In this document: one piece after another, positions 56,211-64,000 of the stretch
How the letters are laid out: every line of letters starts with the position of its first letter
Position numbering within the stretch: the first letter of the stretch is position 1
Program-made: the position numbers and the translations under genes
The notes under the pieces: model-generated
Told to the model about the DNA's origin: nothing
The model's database searches: none
What the model saw: the letters and a program-made list of their open reading frames with translations, nothing else
Assembly: GCA_947494695.1 (NCBI GenBank)
Contig: CANLWB010000005.1
Span: forward strand, 372,001 to 436,000
DNA from: an uncultured Flavobacteriaceae bacterium
GTDB taxonomy: Bacteria > Bacteroidota > Bacteroidia > Flavobacteriales > Flavobacteriaceae
Direction of reading: 5' to 3'
Length of the DNA stretch: 64,000 bases

Positions 56211-57554
56211 TCAGAAAAACAGCGATAATATACTAACACAAGCAAACCCCGTAACGGCCAAAATGGTGGTCATGGCAGTCCAGCTTTGGAAGGTCTGTTT
56301 TTCAGACAATCCCAGATATTTACCAACTAGCCAAAATCCGCTGTCATTCACATGGGACATGATACTCGCTCCTGAGGCTACTGCAATTACCAACAACGCC
56401 TTCATGGGATCTGATATTGACTCCATCATAAGTGGCGCTGTAAGTCCAGCTGCCGTGATCATCGCTACGGTTGCAGACCCTTGCAGAACGCGAATAATAG
56501 CTGCCGAAAAGAATGCTAAAAACAAAATACTTACCCCCTCTTTGGCAAAATAACCCGCTAACATTTCACCAGCTCCAGTATTTACCAACATTTGTTTAAA
56601 AACACCACCTGCCCCAGTTATTAATATAATTATACCTGCTGGTGCCATTGATTTCGTACTCATATCAAGTAACTGGACTTTGGTAAAAGCTCTACGGATT
56701 CCTAAAGCGTACCAGGCTACTAAATTTGCAATGATAAGAGCAGAAAACGGATGACCAATCATCCCTATCCAAGCCAAAACGTCTACAGGTATTATTTGCG
56801 CTCCAATTAATGGACTATTCAATATGGTGTTTATAACAATGAGTAAAATTGGAATTGCAATAATGCTTAATACCATACCTGCCGACGGTAGTTCTTTGTG
56901 TTCCTTAGTCTTCAGGATTACCTCGAGTTTAGATGCATCCACCCGATTTGATATAAACCTTCCAAACACAGGCCCACATAATACAGCCGTTGGAATTCCC
57001 ACCAGTAAGCCAAAGAAAATAACCCAACCTAAGTCTGCCTTTAAAATATCGGCAACAGCTACCGGGCCCGGAGTTGGGGGAATAAAAGTATGAGTTATGG
57101 CTAACCCGGCCAATAAGGGCATACCATATAGCAATATTGGTTTTCCTGTTTTCTTTTGAAGCGCATAGACCATGGGCACCAAAATAATAAAGGCTACTTC
57201 GAAGAATACAGGTATAGCTACAATAAAACCAGTGAGCATAAGTGCCCAGGGCGAGCGTTCCACACCAAATTTTTTCAATAGTGAGGTTGCCAAAGATTCT
57301 GCCCCTCCCGAATGTTCTAGAATAGCTCCAAAAATGCCTCCTAAGCCTACTACTAATGCCACAAAGCCAAGTGTACTCCCCATACCCTCTTGCATGGTTT
57401 TCACAATGGCCAGAGGTTCCATTCCTGCTACAATACCAACCACAATACTCGCAATTAGTAACGCTATAAAAGCCTGTATCTTAAATACGAGAATAAGTAC
57501 CAATAAAGTGATCACTCCTAAAATCACCGAACTTAAAAGATCAAAATCTATCAT
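56211..57554 (-). CDS. gntP: Gluconate:H+ symporter, GntP family
   Basis: 447 residues from the ATG at 57554, whose ATGA overlaps the stop of the gnd gene. A longer open frame upstream is only read-through of gnd. Twelve or so hydrophobic helices; THTFIPPTPGPVAVADILKAD is the GntP signature, and LQGSATVAMITAAGL and SHVNDSGFWLVGKYLGLS the C-terminal blocks. It imports gluconate. It is last in the operon. Confidence 0.94.
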   Translation of the reverse strand: MIDFDLLSSVILGVITLLVLILVFKIQAFIALLIASIVVGIVAGMEPLAIVKTMQEGMGSTLGFVALVVGLGGIFGAILEHSGGAESLATSLLKKFGVERSPWALMLTGFIVAIPVFFEVAFIILVPMVYALQKKTGKPILLYGMPLLAGLAITHTFIPPTPGPVAVADILKADLGWVIFFGLLVGIPTAVLCGPVFGRFISNRVDASKLEVILKTKEHKELPSAGMVLSIIAIPILLIVINTILNSPLIGAQIIPVDVLAWIGMIGHPFSALIIANLVAWYALGIRRAFTKVQLLDMSTKSMAPAGIIILITGAGGVFKQMLVNTGAGEMLAGYFAKEGVSILFLAFFSAAIIRVLQGSATVAMITAAGLTAPLMMESISDPMKALLVIAVASGASIMSHVNDSGFWLVGKYLGLSEKQTFQSWTAMTTILAVTGFACVSILSLFF

Positions 57555-58954
57555 AATTGGTTCCATTTGGTATGAAAGAATCCATGTTCGGGGTCTCCTA
57601 TTTTTTGATAGGCATGGGCTCCAAAGTAATCGCGTTGCGCCTGAATTAGATTTGCTGGAAGACGCTCCGTTGTCATAGCGACCCAATAGTTATAGGCAGA
57701 CCAAAATGTATCTAAAGGAATTCTATGAGCTAAGCTATATGTAATCATTTCCACGACATCTTCCTCTGAAGAAACAAGCATATTCCTCAAAGTTGAAGCA
57801 TCTAGATAACTATTATAATTCTTAAAAGTCGCAACAGAAGCTTCCATAAATTCCGATCGAATAATACATCCGTTTGTCCAGATTCTGGCTATTTCAGACA
57901 AGTCTAATTTCCAGTTAAATGTTTGAGAAGCCTTTTGCAGCAATTCAAAACCTTGATGATGATTTATAATTCTCGCAAATCGATAGGCCTTTTTTAACTG
58001 TTCAAAATCTGGTGTTTTGGATACTTTAGACGATCCTGTTATAAAACCTGATAATGTTTTTCTTTTTGCTTTAAAGGAAGACAAATATCTGGCAAAAACA
58101 GCAGAGGACATCATCGTATTTACTGTTCCCAAATCGCATGCAGATTTTGTAGACCATGCCCCGGTACCTTTATTACCAGCTTGGTCTAAAATAGTATCTA
58201 GAACGTAAGTGCCATCTTCCTCCTTTTTAAAAATATCTATGGTTATTTCTAGCAAATAACTTGATAAATTCGTTTTATTCCAGTCCGATAATATGGTTTC
58301 TATACCGTTATGGCTTATGGTAGGTGATAATAGAGCATAAACCTCTGCCAATAATTGCATTTCCACGTATTCAATGCCATTATGAACCATTTTAACAAAA
58401 TGCCCGGCTCCCTCTGACCCAACGTAACCACAACACGCCTTTCCTTGTATATCTCTCGCAGAAATAGCCTCTAAAACCGGAGCTATAATAAGGTAACCTT
58501 CCCTGGAACCTCCCAACATAATTGAAGGCCCTGTTCTGGCACCTTCCTCGCCTCCGGAGATCCCACATCCAACAAAATGTATCCCTTTACGACTTAAATA
58601 TGCTGTTCTTCTTTTGGTATCCAGATAATGAGAATTTCCGCCATCGATAAGAACGTCTCCTTGAGATAATAAGGGTATTAATTGTGTAATAACCTCATCA
58701 ATGGCGTTACCAGCTTTTATCATGACCAATATCTTTCTGGGGCGTTCTAAAGATTTCACAAAGGCTTTTAAGTTAGTAAAACCTTCAATTTGCATCTGGT
58801 CATTTGCTTTTTCCAGAAAAGCATCAACATGATGTTCTTCTCCAGGAATGGTTCTATTGTAAACCGATAAGCTAAAACCTTTTTCGGCAATATTTAAGCT
58901 TAGGCTGCTTCCCATAACTCCAAGTCCGATAACTCCAAAAAATGACTGTTCCAT
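57551..58954 (-). CDS. gnd: 6-phosphogluconate dehydrogenase, decarboxylating
   Basis: 467 residues. FGVIGLGVMGSSLSLNIA is the NADP-binding Rossmann motif, IDGGNSHYLDT and GISGGEEGARTGPS the substrate motifs, and HFVKMVHNGIEYVEMQ the catalytic Lys helix. It converts 6-phosphogluconate to ribulose 5-phosphate and CO2. It lies between gluconokinase and gluconate symporter genes with a 3-base gap upstream, which ties it to gluconate use rather than the general pentose phosphate path. Confidence 0.96.
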   Translation of the reverse strand: MEQSFFGVIGLGVMGSSLSLNIAEKGFSLSVYNRTIPGEEHHVDAFLEKANDQMQIEGFTNLKAFVKSLERPRKILVMIKAGNAIDEVITQLIPLLSQGDVLIDGGNSHYLDTKRRTAYLSRKGIHFVGCGISGGEEGARTGPSIMLGGSREGYLIIAPVLEAISARDIQGKACCGYVGSEGAGHFVKMVHNGIEYVEMQLLAEVYALLSPTISHNGIETILSDWNKTNLSSYLLEITIDIFKKEEDGTYVLDTILDQAGNKGTGAWSTKSACDLGTVNTMMSSAVFARYLSSFKAKRKTLSGFITGSSKVSKTPDFEQLKKAYRFARIINHHQGFELLQKASQTFNWKLDLSEIARIWTNGCIIRSEFMEASVATFKNYNSYLDASTLRNMLVSSEEDVVEMITYSLAHRIPLDTFWSAYNYWVAMTTERLPANLIQAQRDYFGAHAYQKIGDPEHGFFHTKWNQL

Positions 58955-58957
58955 GTG

Positions 58958-59434
58958 TTACAATTTTGAGATGATATGATTTATAATGTCATTCGGTGGT
59001 TTTGTAACATCTGCCTGTATTCCATACTTTGGTATTTCTAAATCTTTGAACTGTGATTCTAATAAGTCTACACTCATAAAATGTCCTTTTCTTGCTTTTA
59101 TCCGTGCTTCAATCAATTCTACATGACCAGAAAGATACACCCAAATCACATCCTTACACTTTGAAGTAAGCCATGTTCTATACGTTTCTTTTAAGGCAGA
59201 GCACGCTAAAATGGCACCTCTCATTTTCGACCATTCTTCTAATTTATGGGCCAACAGGTTTAACCATGGGAATCTATCTGCATCATTTAATGGGATCTTC
59301 TGTGCCATTTTTTTTATGTTAGATTCTGGATGAAAATCATCTCCATCAAAAAACGGAATATTCGTCTCTTTAGATAATTGCTTTCCAATTGTTGTTTTTC
59401 CACATCCGCTAACGCCCATAATTATTATGATCAT
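58958..59434 (-). CDS. gntK: Gluconokinase
   Basis: 158 residues. MGVSGCGKTTIGKQL is the Walker A loop of GntK-type kinases, DGDDFHPESNIKKMAQKIPLNDADR the substrate motif, and LACSALKETYR the closing motif. It phosphorylates gluconate to 6-phosphogluconate, the substrate of the next gene. Separated from the GH3 gene by 4 bases. Confidence 0.96.
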   Translation of the reverse strand: MIIIIMGVSGCGKTTIGKQLSKETNIPFFDGDDFHPESNIKKMAQKIPLNDADRFPWLNLLAHKLEEWSKMRGAILACSALKETYRTWLTSKCKDVIWVYLSGHVELIEARIKARKGHFMSVDLLESQFKDLEIPKYGIQADVTKPPNDIINHIISKL

Positions 59435-59438
59435 TGAG

Positions 59439-61685
59439 TTATTCTTTTAAATAAAAAGTTTCTTTCAGGCCTGATGCCGCATGGGGCCCAATCCAAATAT
59501 TGAAATCGCCTGTTTCGGCAGCACGCGTGCCTTCATGATTGGTAAATTTTAAATCGTCTGATGATATCCTGAATGTCATTTGTTTAGTCTCACCAGGTTT
59601 TACCGTAACATGTTGAAACCGCTTTAACTCTTTTACTGGTCTAGTAATGCTTCCAACAACATCTTGTGTATACAATTGAACGATCTCCTTTCCTGGCCGG
59701 TCTCCCAAATTTGCAATTGATACTTTAACTTCTAAGGTATCATTAAAACCAATGGTATCTTTCGATATTTTTAAATCATCATATTTAAACTGCGTATATC
59801 CAAGTCCATAACCAAAGGGGAAATGTGGTGTGTATCCAATATCCAAATAATGAGAATCGTTTCCTAAAGAGCTTTGCCAGGCTCCAATTGGAATGTCATA
59901 CATGGCCACGTAATCCTGTTTATTAGCTGGACGACCTGTATTCTTATGGTTGTAAAAATAAGGCAACTGTCCAGAGGATTTTGGCCATGTTACCGGTAGT
60001 CTACCTTCCGGTTCTCTTTCACCATAAAGGACTTGTTGCAATGCCGGTCCTCCCATGGTTCCGGGGTGCCAGAACATTAAAACAGCGTCAACATCATCAA
60101 TAATATTTGTAATGGTAATGGGGCGTCCTGCCATAATGACCAGGATTATTGGTTTTCCGGTTTTACTCAATGTCTTTATTAAATCTTCTTGTGCTCCCGG
60201 AAGATTTATTACAGCCCGACTATGCGCTTCTCCCGACAAAATGGCTTCCTCCCCAGCAACAAAAACAATCACATCTGATTGTTTTGCCACCCGAATTGCT
60301 TTTTCAAATCCTTCTGTAGATCGATCTCTACTATGGGTTAATACGGGTTCGAATACAACATTCAAATTAGCCGTTTCGAATGCCTTAAAAGGCGTTATTG
60401 AATGCTCCTCTTCCCCATCGAAAGTCCAGGTTCCCATTTGATCCAATGGTGCATTGGCCAATGGTCCCATTAATGCCACCTTCATATCACTAGACAAGGG
60501 TAACACTCCATTGTTTTTAAGCAATACTGAACTTTTAATAGCGGCTTCCTCGGCTGCTTTTAAATGACTTTTGGCATAAAAACTGGCTTCATTATTTTTA
60601 TCACGGTAAGGCGTCTTAAATAACCCCATTCTAAGCTTAATTCTTAAAATATTTTTTACAAAACCATCCAATTGTGAACGTGTTATAACACCTTCTTCTA
60701 TCAGTTCTTTTAAATGATTCTCATAAGCTTTGCTGGTCATTTCCATATCTAATCCCGCTTTAGCCGATAGTTCGGCTGCATGTTTTTCGTCCGCCGCATA
60801 GCCATGTGCAATCATTTCAATAACCGAATCCCAGTCACTAACTACAAAACCATCAAATTCCAACTCATCTCTCAATACCTCTTTTAGTAAATATGCATTG
60901 CCAGAAGCTGGAATACCATTTATTTCATTGAATGATGTCATAACCGTTGCTACTCCAGCATCTAGAGCGGCTTTAAATGGCGGTAAATAGACATTACGAA
61001 GTAAAGGTTCTGGTATTAATGTGGTATTATAATCTCTTCCTCCCATAGCTGCTCCATAACCAATATAGTGCTTGGCACATGCAGCTATACTTGTTGATCC
61101 ATTTAAAGAATCTCCCTGAAACCCTTTTATATATGCTTTTCCTAAAACGGATGCCAGATACGGATCTTCTCCCGGGGATTCGGCTATTCTACCCCATCTG
61201 CTATCTCGGGCAATATCCAACATGGGTGCAAAGGTCCAGTTAATCCCAACAGAACGCGCTTCTATAGCTGCCACTCTTGAAGAAGATCTTACCACATTCT
61301 CATCCCAGGATGCTGCCATTCCCAAAGGAATTGGAAACACAGTTTTAAACCCATGAACAATGTCTCTTCCAAAGATAATTGGAATGTTATTCGGACTTTC
61401 TTCTACAGCGATTCTTTGTAGTTCGTCCACAAACTCAACATTCATAACGTTTAGTAATGCTCCTACTTTCCCCTGCCTCACATCCTCTTTTAATGCTTCC
61501 GATAATACTTTCGATCGACTGGAGGTTCCTCGTAAATTGGTTTGACCTATTTTTTCATTCAGAGTCATTTTAGACAGCAAACTATCTATGAATTGTTCTT
61601 CGGCATGATCACTAACTTTTAATGTCGCGTCCTTATTAGAACAACTCATTACAATACATCCTATAAATATTAAATAATACTTCAT
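59439..61685 (-). CDS. GH3 beta-glucosidase, BglX-like lipoprotein
   Basis: 748 residues. Lipobox IVMSC-SNKD anchors it to the outer or inner membrane. DIARDSRWGRIAESPGEDPYLAS is the GH3 substrate block, and Asp284 in GFVVSDWDS the nucleophile; a C-terminal FnIII-like domain (FGYGLGYTQFKYDDLKIS; KPGETKQMTFRIS) ends it. It hydrolyses beta-linked glucose units. First gene of an operon with gntK, gnd and gntP. Confidence 0.94.
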   Translation of the reverse strand: MKYYLIFIGCIVMSCSNKDATLKVSDHAEEQFIDSLLSKMTLNEKIGQTNLRGTSSRSKVLSEALKEDVRQGKVGALLNVMNVEFVDELQRIAVEESPNNIPIIFGRDIVHGFKTVFPIPLGMAASWDENVVRSSSRVAAIEARSVGINWTFAPMLDIARDSRWGRIAESPGEDPYLASVLGKAYIKGFQGDSLNGSTSIAACAKHYIGYGAAMGGRDYNTTLIPEPLLRNVYLPPFKAALDAGVATVMTSFNEINGIPASGNAYLLKEVLRDELEFDGFVVSDWDSVIEMIAHGYAADEKHAAELSAKAGLDMEMTSKAYENHLKELIEEGVITRSQLDGFVKNILRIKLRMGLFKTPYRDKNNEASFYAKSHLKAAEEAAIKSSVLLKNNGVLPLSSDMKVALMGPLANAPLDQMGTWTFDGEEEHSITPFKAFETANLNVVFEPVLTHSRDRSTEGFEKAIRVAKQSDVIVFVAGEEAILSGEAHSRAVINLPGAQEDLIKTLSKTGKPIILVIMAGRPITITNIIDDVDAVLMFWHPGTMGGPALQQVLYGEREPEGRLPVTWPKSSGQLPYFYNHKNTGRPANKQDYVAMYDIPIGAWQSSLGNDSHYLDIGYTPHFPFGYGLGYTQFKYDDLKISKDTIGFNDTLEVKVSIANLGDRPGKEIVQLYTQDVVGSITRPVKELKRFQHVTVKPGETKQMTFRISSDDLKFTNHEGTRAAETGDFNIWIGPHAASGLKETFYLKE

Positions 61686-61768
61686 GCAAACAAGACTTTA
61701 AATCTTAATTATCAGTTCAATGTTAAGTTACAGCAGGTTTTATGTTCTAAACTTAATAGAGCTTCCGG

Positions 61769-63949
61769 TTATTTTATCTCAAATTTTATGGTCTGCGAAA
61801 TACGATTAGATGCATTGCCTATATGCATGACATACTTCCCTTTTTCCAAATTCCAATCGGCTATATCCGCATCATAGAACGCCAGACTATTAACATCTAC
61901 TACTATGTTAACAGATGCGGTCATCCCATTTTCAACGACCACTTTCTTAAAGCCTTTTAATTCTTTTAGAGCTCTTTTAACTTTAGATTTTTGCTTCCCG
62001 ATATACACCTGAATAACTTCTGCACCAGAAACCTCACCTGTATTTGAAACCTCACCTGAAACCGTTATTTGCTCGCCATTGGAATACGATTTTTTATCAA
62101 TTTTGAAGTTAGACAGGTCAAACGAGGTATAAGACAATCCTTCACCAAAAGCAAACAAAGGGGGAATCTTTTTGGTATCATGCCAACGGTACCCTACTAA
62201 AATATCTTCTTTGTAATACTGATTAACACCATCTCCTGGGTAGGACAGTTCTCCAAAATAATGAGCGGCATTATCCTTTAATTTTGCAGGAAAAGAGAAT
62301 GGCAGCTTTCCCGATGGGTTTACATCTCCACTAATAACATCGGCCAGAGCTGCACCTCCCATAGTACCCAAATACCAGCCTTGTATAAGTCCATTTACTT
62401 GATCTATCCAGGGCATATCTACTGCATTTCCTGTTAATAATATCATTCCTATATTATTGTTAACAGCTGCTATGTCCTGTAATAATGCGCCTTGTCCAAA
62501 AGGCAATTCAAACGCCCTTCTATCATCCCCTTCACAATCTTGTAAATGACTTTTGTTAAGCCCACCAAAGAATAGTACTAAGTTGGCTTCCTTAGCCACA
62601 TTAATGGCTTCTTTTTTTAATGAATCGGCATCCCATTCTGAAGGCAGTACTTTATCATAGGCCGAAGGCCCTGAGGCATACCCCATGGCATGTATAATTT
62701 TGGCATTCTTAAAACGTTTTTTTAATCCTTCTAAGGGAGAGATTTCAAATTTTGGTTTCAATTCAGATGATCCACCGCCTTTAGTCAAAGAACGTGTTGC
62801 ATTTTCACCTATAACGGCAATTGTAATATCTGCTGTATCTGCTATCGGAAAGCACTGGTTTTCATTTTTCAACAGTACAATCCCTTCTGTAGCAACCTTA
62901 CGAGCCACATCATGGTGCTCTTTGTTATTCATTCTACCAAAAGATCTATTGGGATTCATTGAGGTTCTGTACATGAGCCTAAGAATTCTTCGTACTTTAT
63001 CGTTTACCACAGCTTCTTCAACATTACCACTTTTTAGCAACTTTAAAAATGGAGACGCTAAGAAATAATAATCATAATGATTAGCTGTTGTAACCCCTAA
63101 TCCGTCTGTTCCCGTTCCCATTTCTATATCTAGTCCATACATAGCTGCCTCATAGGTATCATGTGCCGCCCCCCAGTCTGTAATGACAGCCCCATCAAAC
63201 CCCCAATCGGTCTTCAATATTTTATTGATAAGCAATTCATTATGGGAACAATATTGATCTCTAAACTTATTATAAGCACTCATTATAGACCATACTTTGG
63301 CCTCTTGTACAGACGCCTTAAATGCCGGTAAATATATTTCATGCAAAGCACGATCGCTTACTTCAACGTTTATATGATCTCTCCATTTCTCTTGATTATT
63401 AAGTACATAATGCTTTACACATGCTGCCACACCATTCTTTTGAACACCTTGTATGTAGGGTACAACCAGTTTAGAAGCCAAATATGGATCTTCTCCCATA
63501 TACTCGAAGTTTCTACCATTCAATGGGGTTCTATAGATATTAACTCCAGGACCAAGTAAAACATCTTTTTTTCTATATCGCGCTTCTTCACCAACACTAA
63601 CCCCATATGCCTTGGCTAAATTAGGATTGAAAGTAGATGCTAAACAGGTTAGTGCTGGAAACGCCGTAATAGAATCATTTGTCCAATTGGCATAGCCCCA
63701 ATCGTCCCAATTTATCTCGGCTCTTACACCATGAGGCCCATCCGACATCCATAATTCAGGAATTCCCAAGCGAGGCACACCAGGCGTGCTAAACTTGGAT
63801 TGCGCATGGCACATCGCTACCTTTTCTTTAAGGGTTAATTGTGATAGGATACTATCAATTTTTTTTTCGATTTTCTCTTCGTTTTGTCCTGTTGCAATCA
63901 TAGAAGTAAAAATTATAAAGACAATCGTTCTATAATACTGGTTAATCAT
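61769..63949 (-). CDS. GH3 beta-glucosidase, second copy
   Basis: 726 residues with a signal peptide (MINQYYRTIVFIIFTSMIATGQ). GPGVNIYRTPLNGRNFEYMGEDP is the substrate block, Asp258 in GAVITDWG the nucleophile, and a C-terminal FnIII-like domain follows. It is probably periplasmic. Its gene is upstream of the lipoprotein GH3 with an 83-base gap, on the same strand, so it may start the operon. The two GH3s differ in the C-terminal domain and belong to different subgroups, hence probably different linkages. Confidence 0.94.
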   Translation of the reverse strand: MINQYYRTIVFIIFTSMIATGQNEEKIEKKIDSILSQLTLKEKVAMCHAQSKFSTPGVPRLGIPELWMSDGPHGVRAEINWDDWGYANWTNDSITAFPALTCLASTFNPNLAKAYGVSVGEEARYRKKDVLLGPGVNIYRTPLNGRNFEYMGEDPYLASKLVVPYIQGVQKNGVAACVKHYVLNNQEKWRDHINVEVSDRALHEIYLPAFKASVQEAKVWSIMSAYNKFRDQYCSHNELLINKILKTDWGFDGAVITDWGAAHDTYEAAMYGLDIEMGTGTDGLGVTTANHYDYYFLASPFLKLLKSGNVEEAVVNDKVRRILRLMYRTSMNPNRSFGRMNNKEHHDVARKVATEGIVLLKNENQCFPIADTADITIAVIGENATRSLTKGGGSSELKPKFEISPLEGLKKRFKNAKIIHAMGYASGPSAYDKVLPSEWDADSLKKEAINVAKEANLVLFFGGLNKSHLQDCEGDDRRAFELPFGQGALLQDIAAVNNNIGMILLTGNAVDMPWIDQVNGLIQGWYLGTMGGAALADVISGDVNPSGKLPFSFPAKLKDNAAHYFGELSYPGDGVNQYYKEDILVGYRWHDTKKIPPLFAFGEGLSYTSFDLSNFKIDKKSYSNGEQITVSGEVSNTGEVSGAEVIQVYIGKQKSKVKRALKELKGFKKVVVENGMTASVNIVVDVNSLAFYDADIADWNLEKGKYVMHIGNASNRISQTIKFEIK

Positions 63950-64000
63950 TATTTTAATTGATTTTTTTATTGTTTTTTAAATAATATGTACTACCATCTT

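Noticed and set aside
57555-57686. Longer N-terminus for the gluconate symporter
   Set aside because: The extra 44 residues are the gnd 3' end read in another frame; the ATG at 57554 overlapping the gnd stop fits GntP.
1-64000. tRNA or rRNA genes
   Set aside because: No cloverleaf-like CCA-adjacent sequences or rRNA core motifs were noticed; a covariance search would be needed to be certain.

Overview
The window looks like a chromosomal segment of a marine-type member of the Flavobacteriaceae (Bacteroidota). The evidence is an AT-rich composition, two secreted proteins with type IX secretion (T9SS) sorting tails, SusD-style lipoprotein signals, promoter boxes of the TAnnTTTG type, a fused hisB and hisIE, and polysaccharide-utilisation genes. 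The call rests on gene content; no rRNA or tRNA was found.

Layout. 1-5.0 kb: a histidine operon, hisC(partial)-hisB-hisH-hisA-hisF-VOC-hisIE, with a glyoxalase-fold gene wedged tightly before hisIE. 5.0-10.5 kb: housekeeping and small metabolic genes (a TruA-like pseudouridine synthase, DUF2461, a TetR regulator with an SDR oxidoreductase sharing two copies of one operator, DUF72, an acyl-CoA thioesterase). 10.9-15.6 kb: leucine operon leuC-leuD-leuA-type-leuB, closed by a terminator. 15.7-20.2 kb: an accessory patch with an orphan phage-tailspike-like beta-helix protein and a lipoprotein carrying a bacteriocin-like hydrophobic domain, followed by a 56-residue two-helix membrane protein. 20.5-24.5 kb: a DUF839/PhoX-like T9SS cargo, an MscS channel, DUF3817 and a VTT/DedA-family membrane protein.

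24.5-33.4 kb is a visibly AT-rich island. It opens with nested palindromic elements. It carries a HepT/MntA-type pair, an XRE regulator coupled to a 36-residue ORF, a small helical protein, a large protein with a PD-(D/E)xK-like nuclease core divergent from an AlbA_2/Schlafen-fold protein, a ParDE toxin-antitoxin pair bracketed by an exact 30-bp direct repeat, a multi-spanning membrane protein, and a 45-codon DUF488 remnant. This is the best place to look for an undescribed defence or mobile-cassette system.

33.6-41.4 kb: two surface lipoproteins, then an esterase/serine-hydrolase/lipoprotein operon divergent from a LytS-type histidine kinase. The kinase and its LytTR response regulator are now about 9.4 kb apart. 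Beside the intact kinase sits a gutted copy of the regulator; beside the intact regulator sits a truncated copy of the kinase. Between them lie a large S8 peptidase (T9SS cargo) and a catabolic cluster (nitronate monooxygenase-like enzyme, thioesterase, MFS transporter, acyl-CoA ligase).

51.6-64 kb: a 985-residue protein with six 66-residue coiled-coil repeats, a RidA-like lipoprotein, a LysE-type exporter, and a minus-strand operon of two GH3 beta-glucosidases, gluconokinase, 6-phosphogluconate dehydrogenase and a gluconate permease. The last group could release, import and oxidise gluconate from glucosides.
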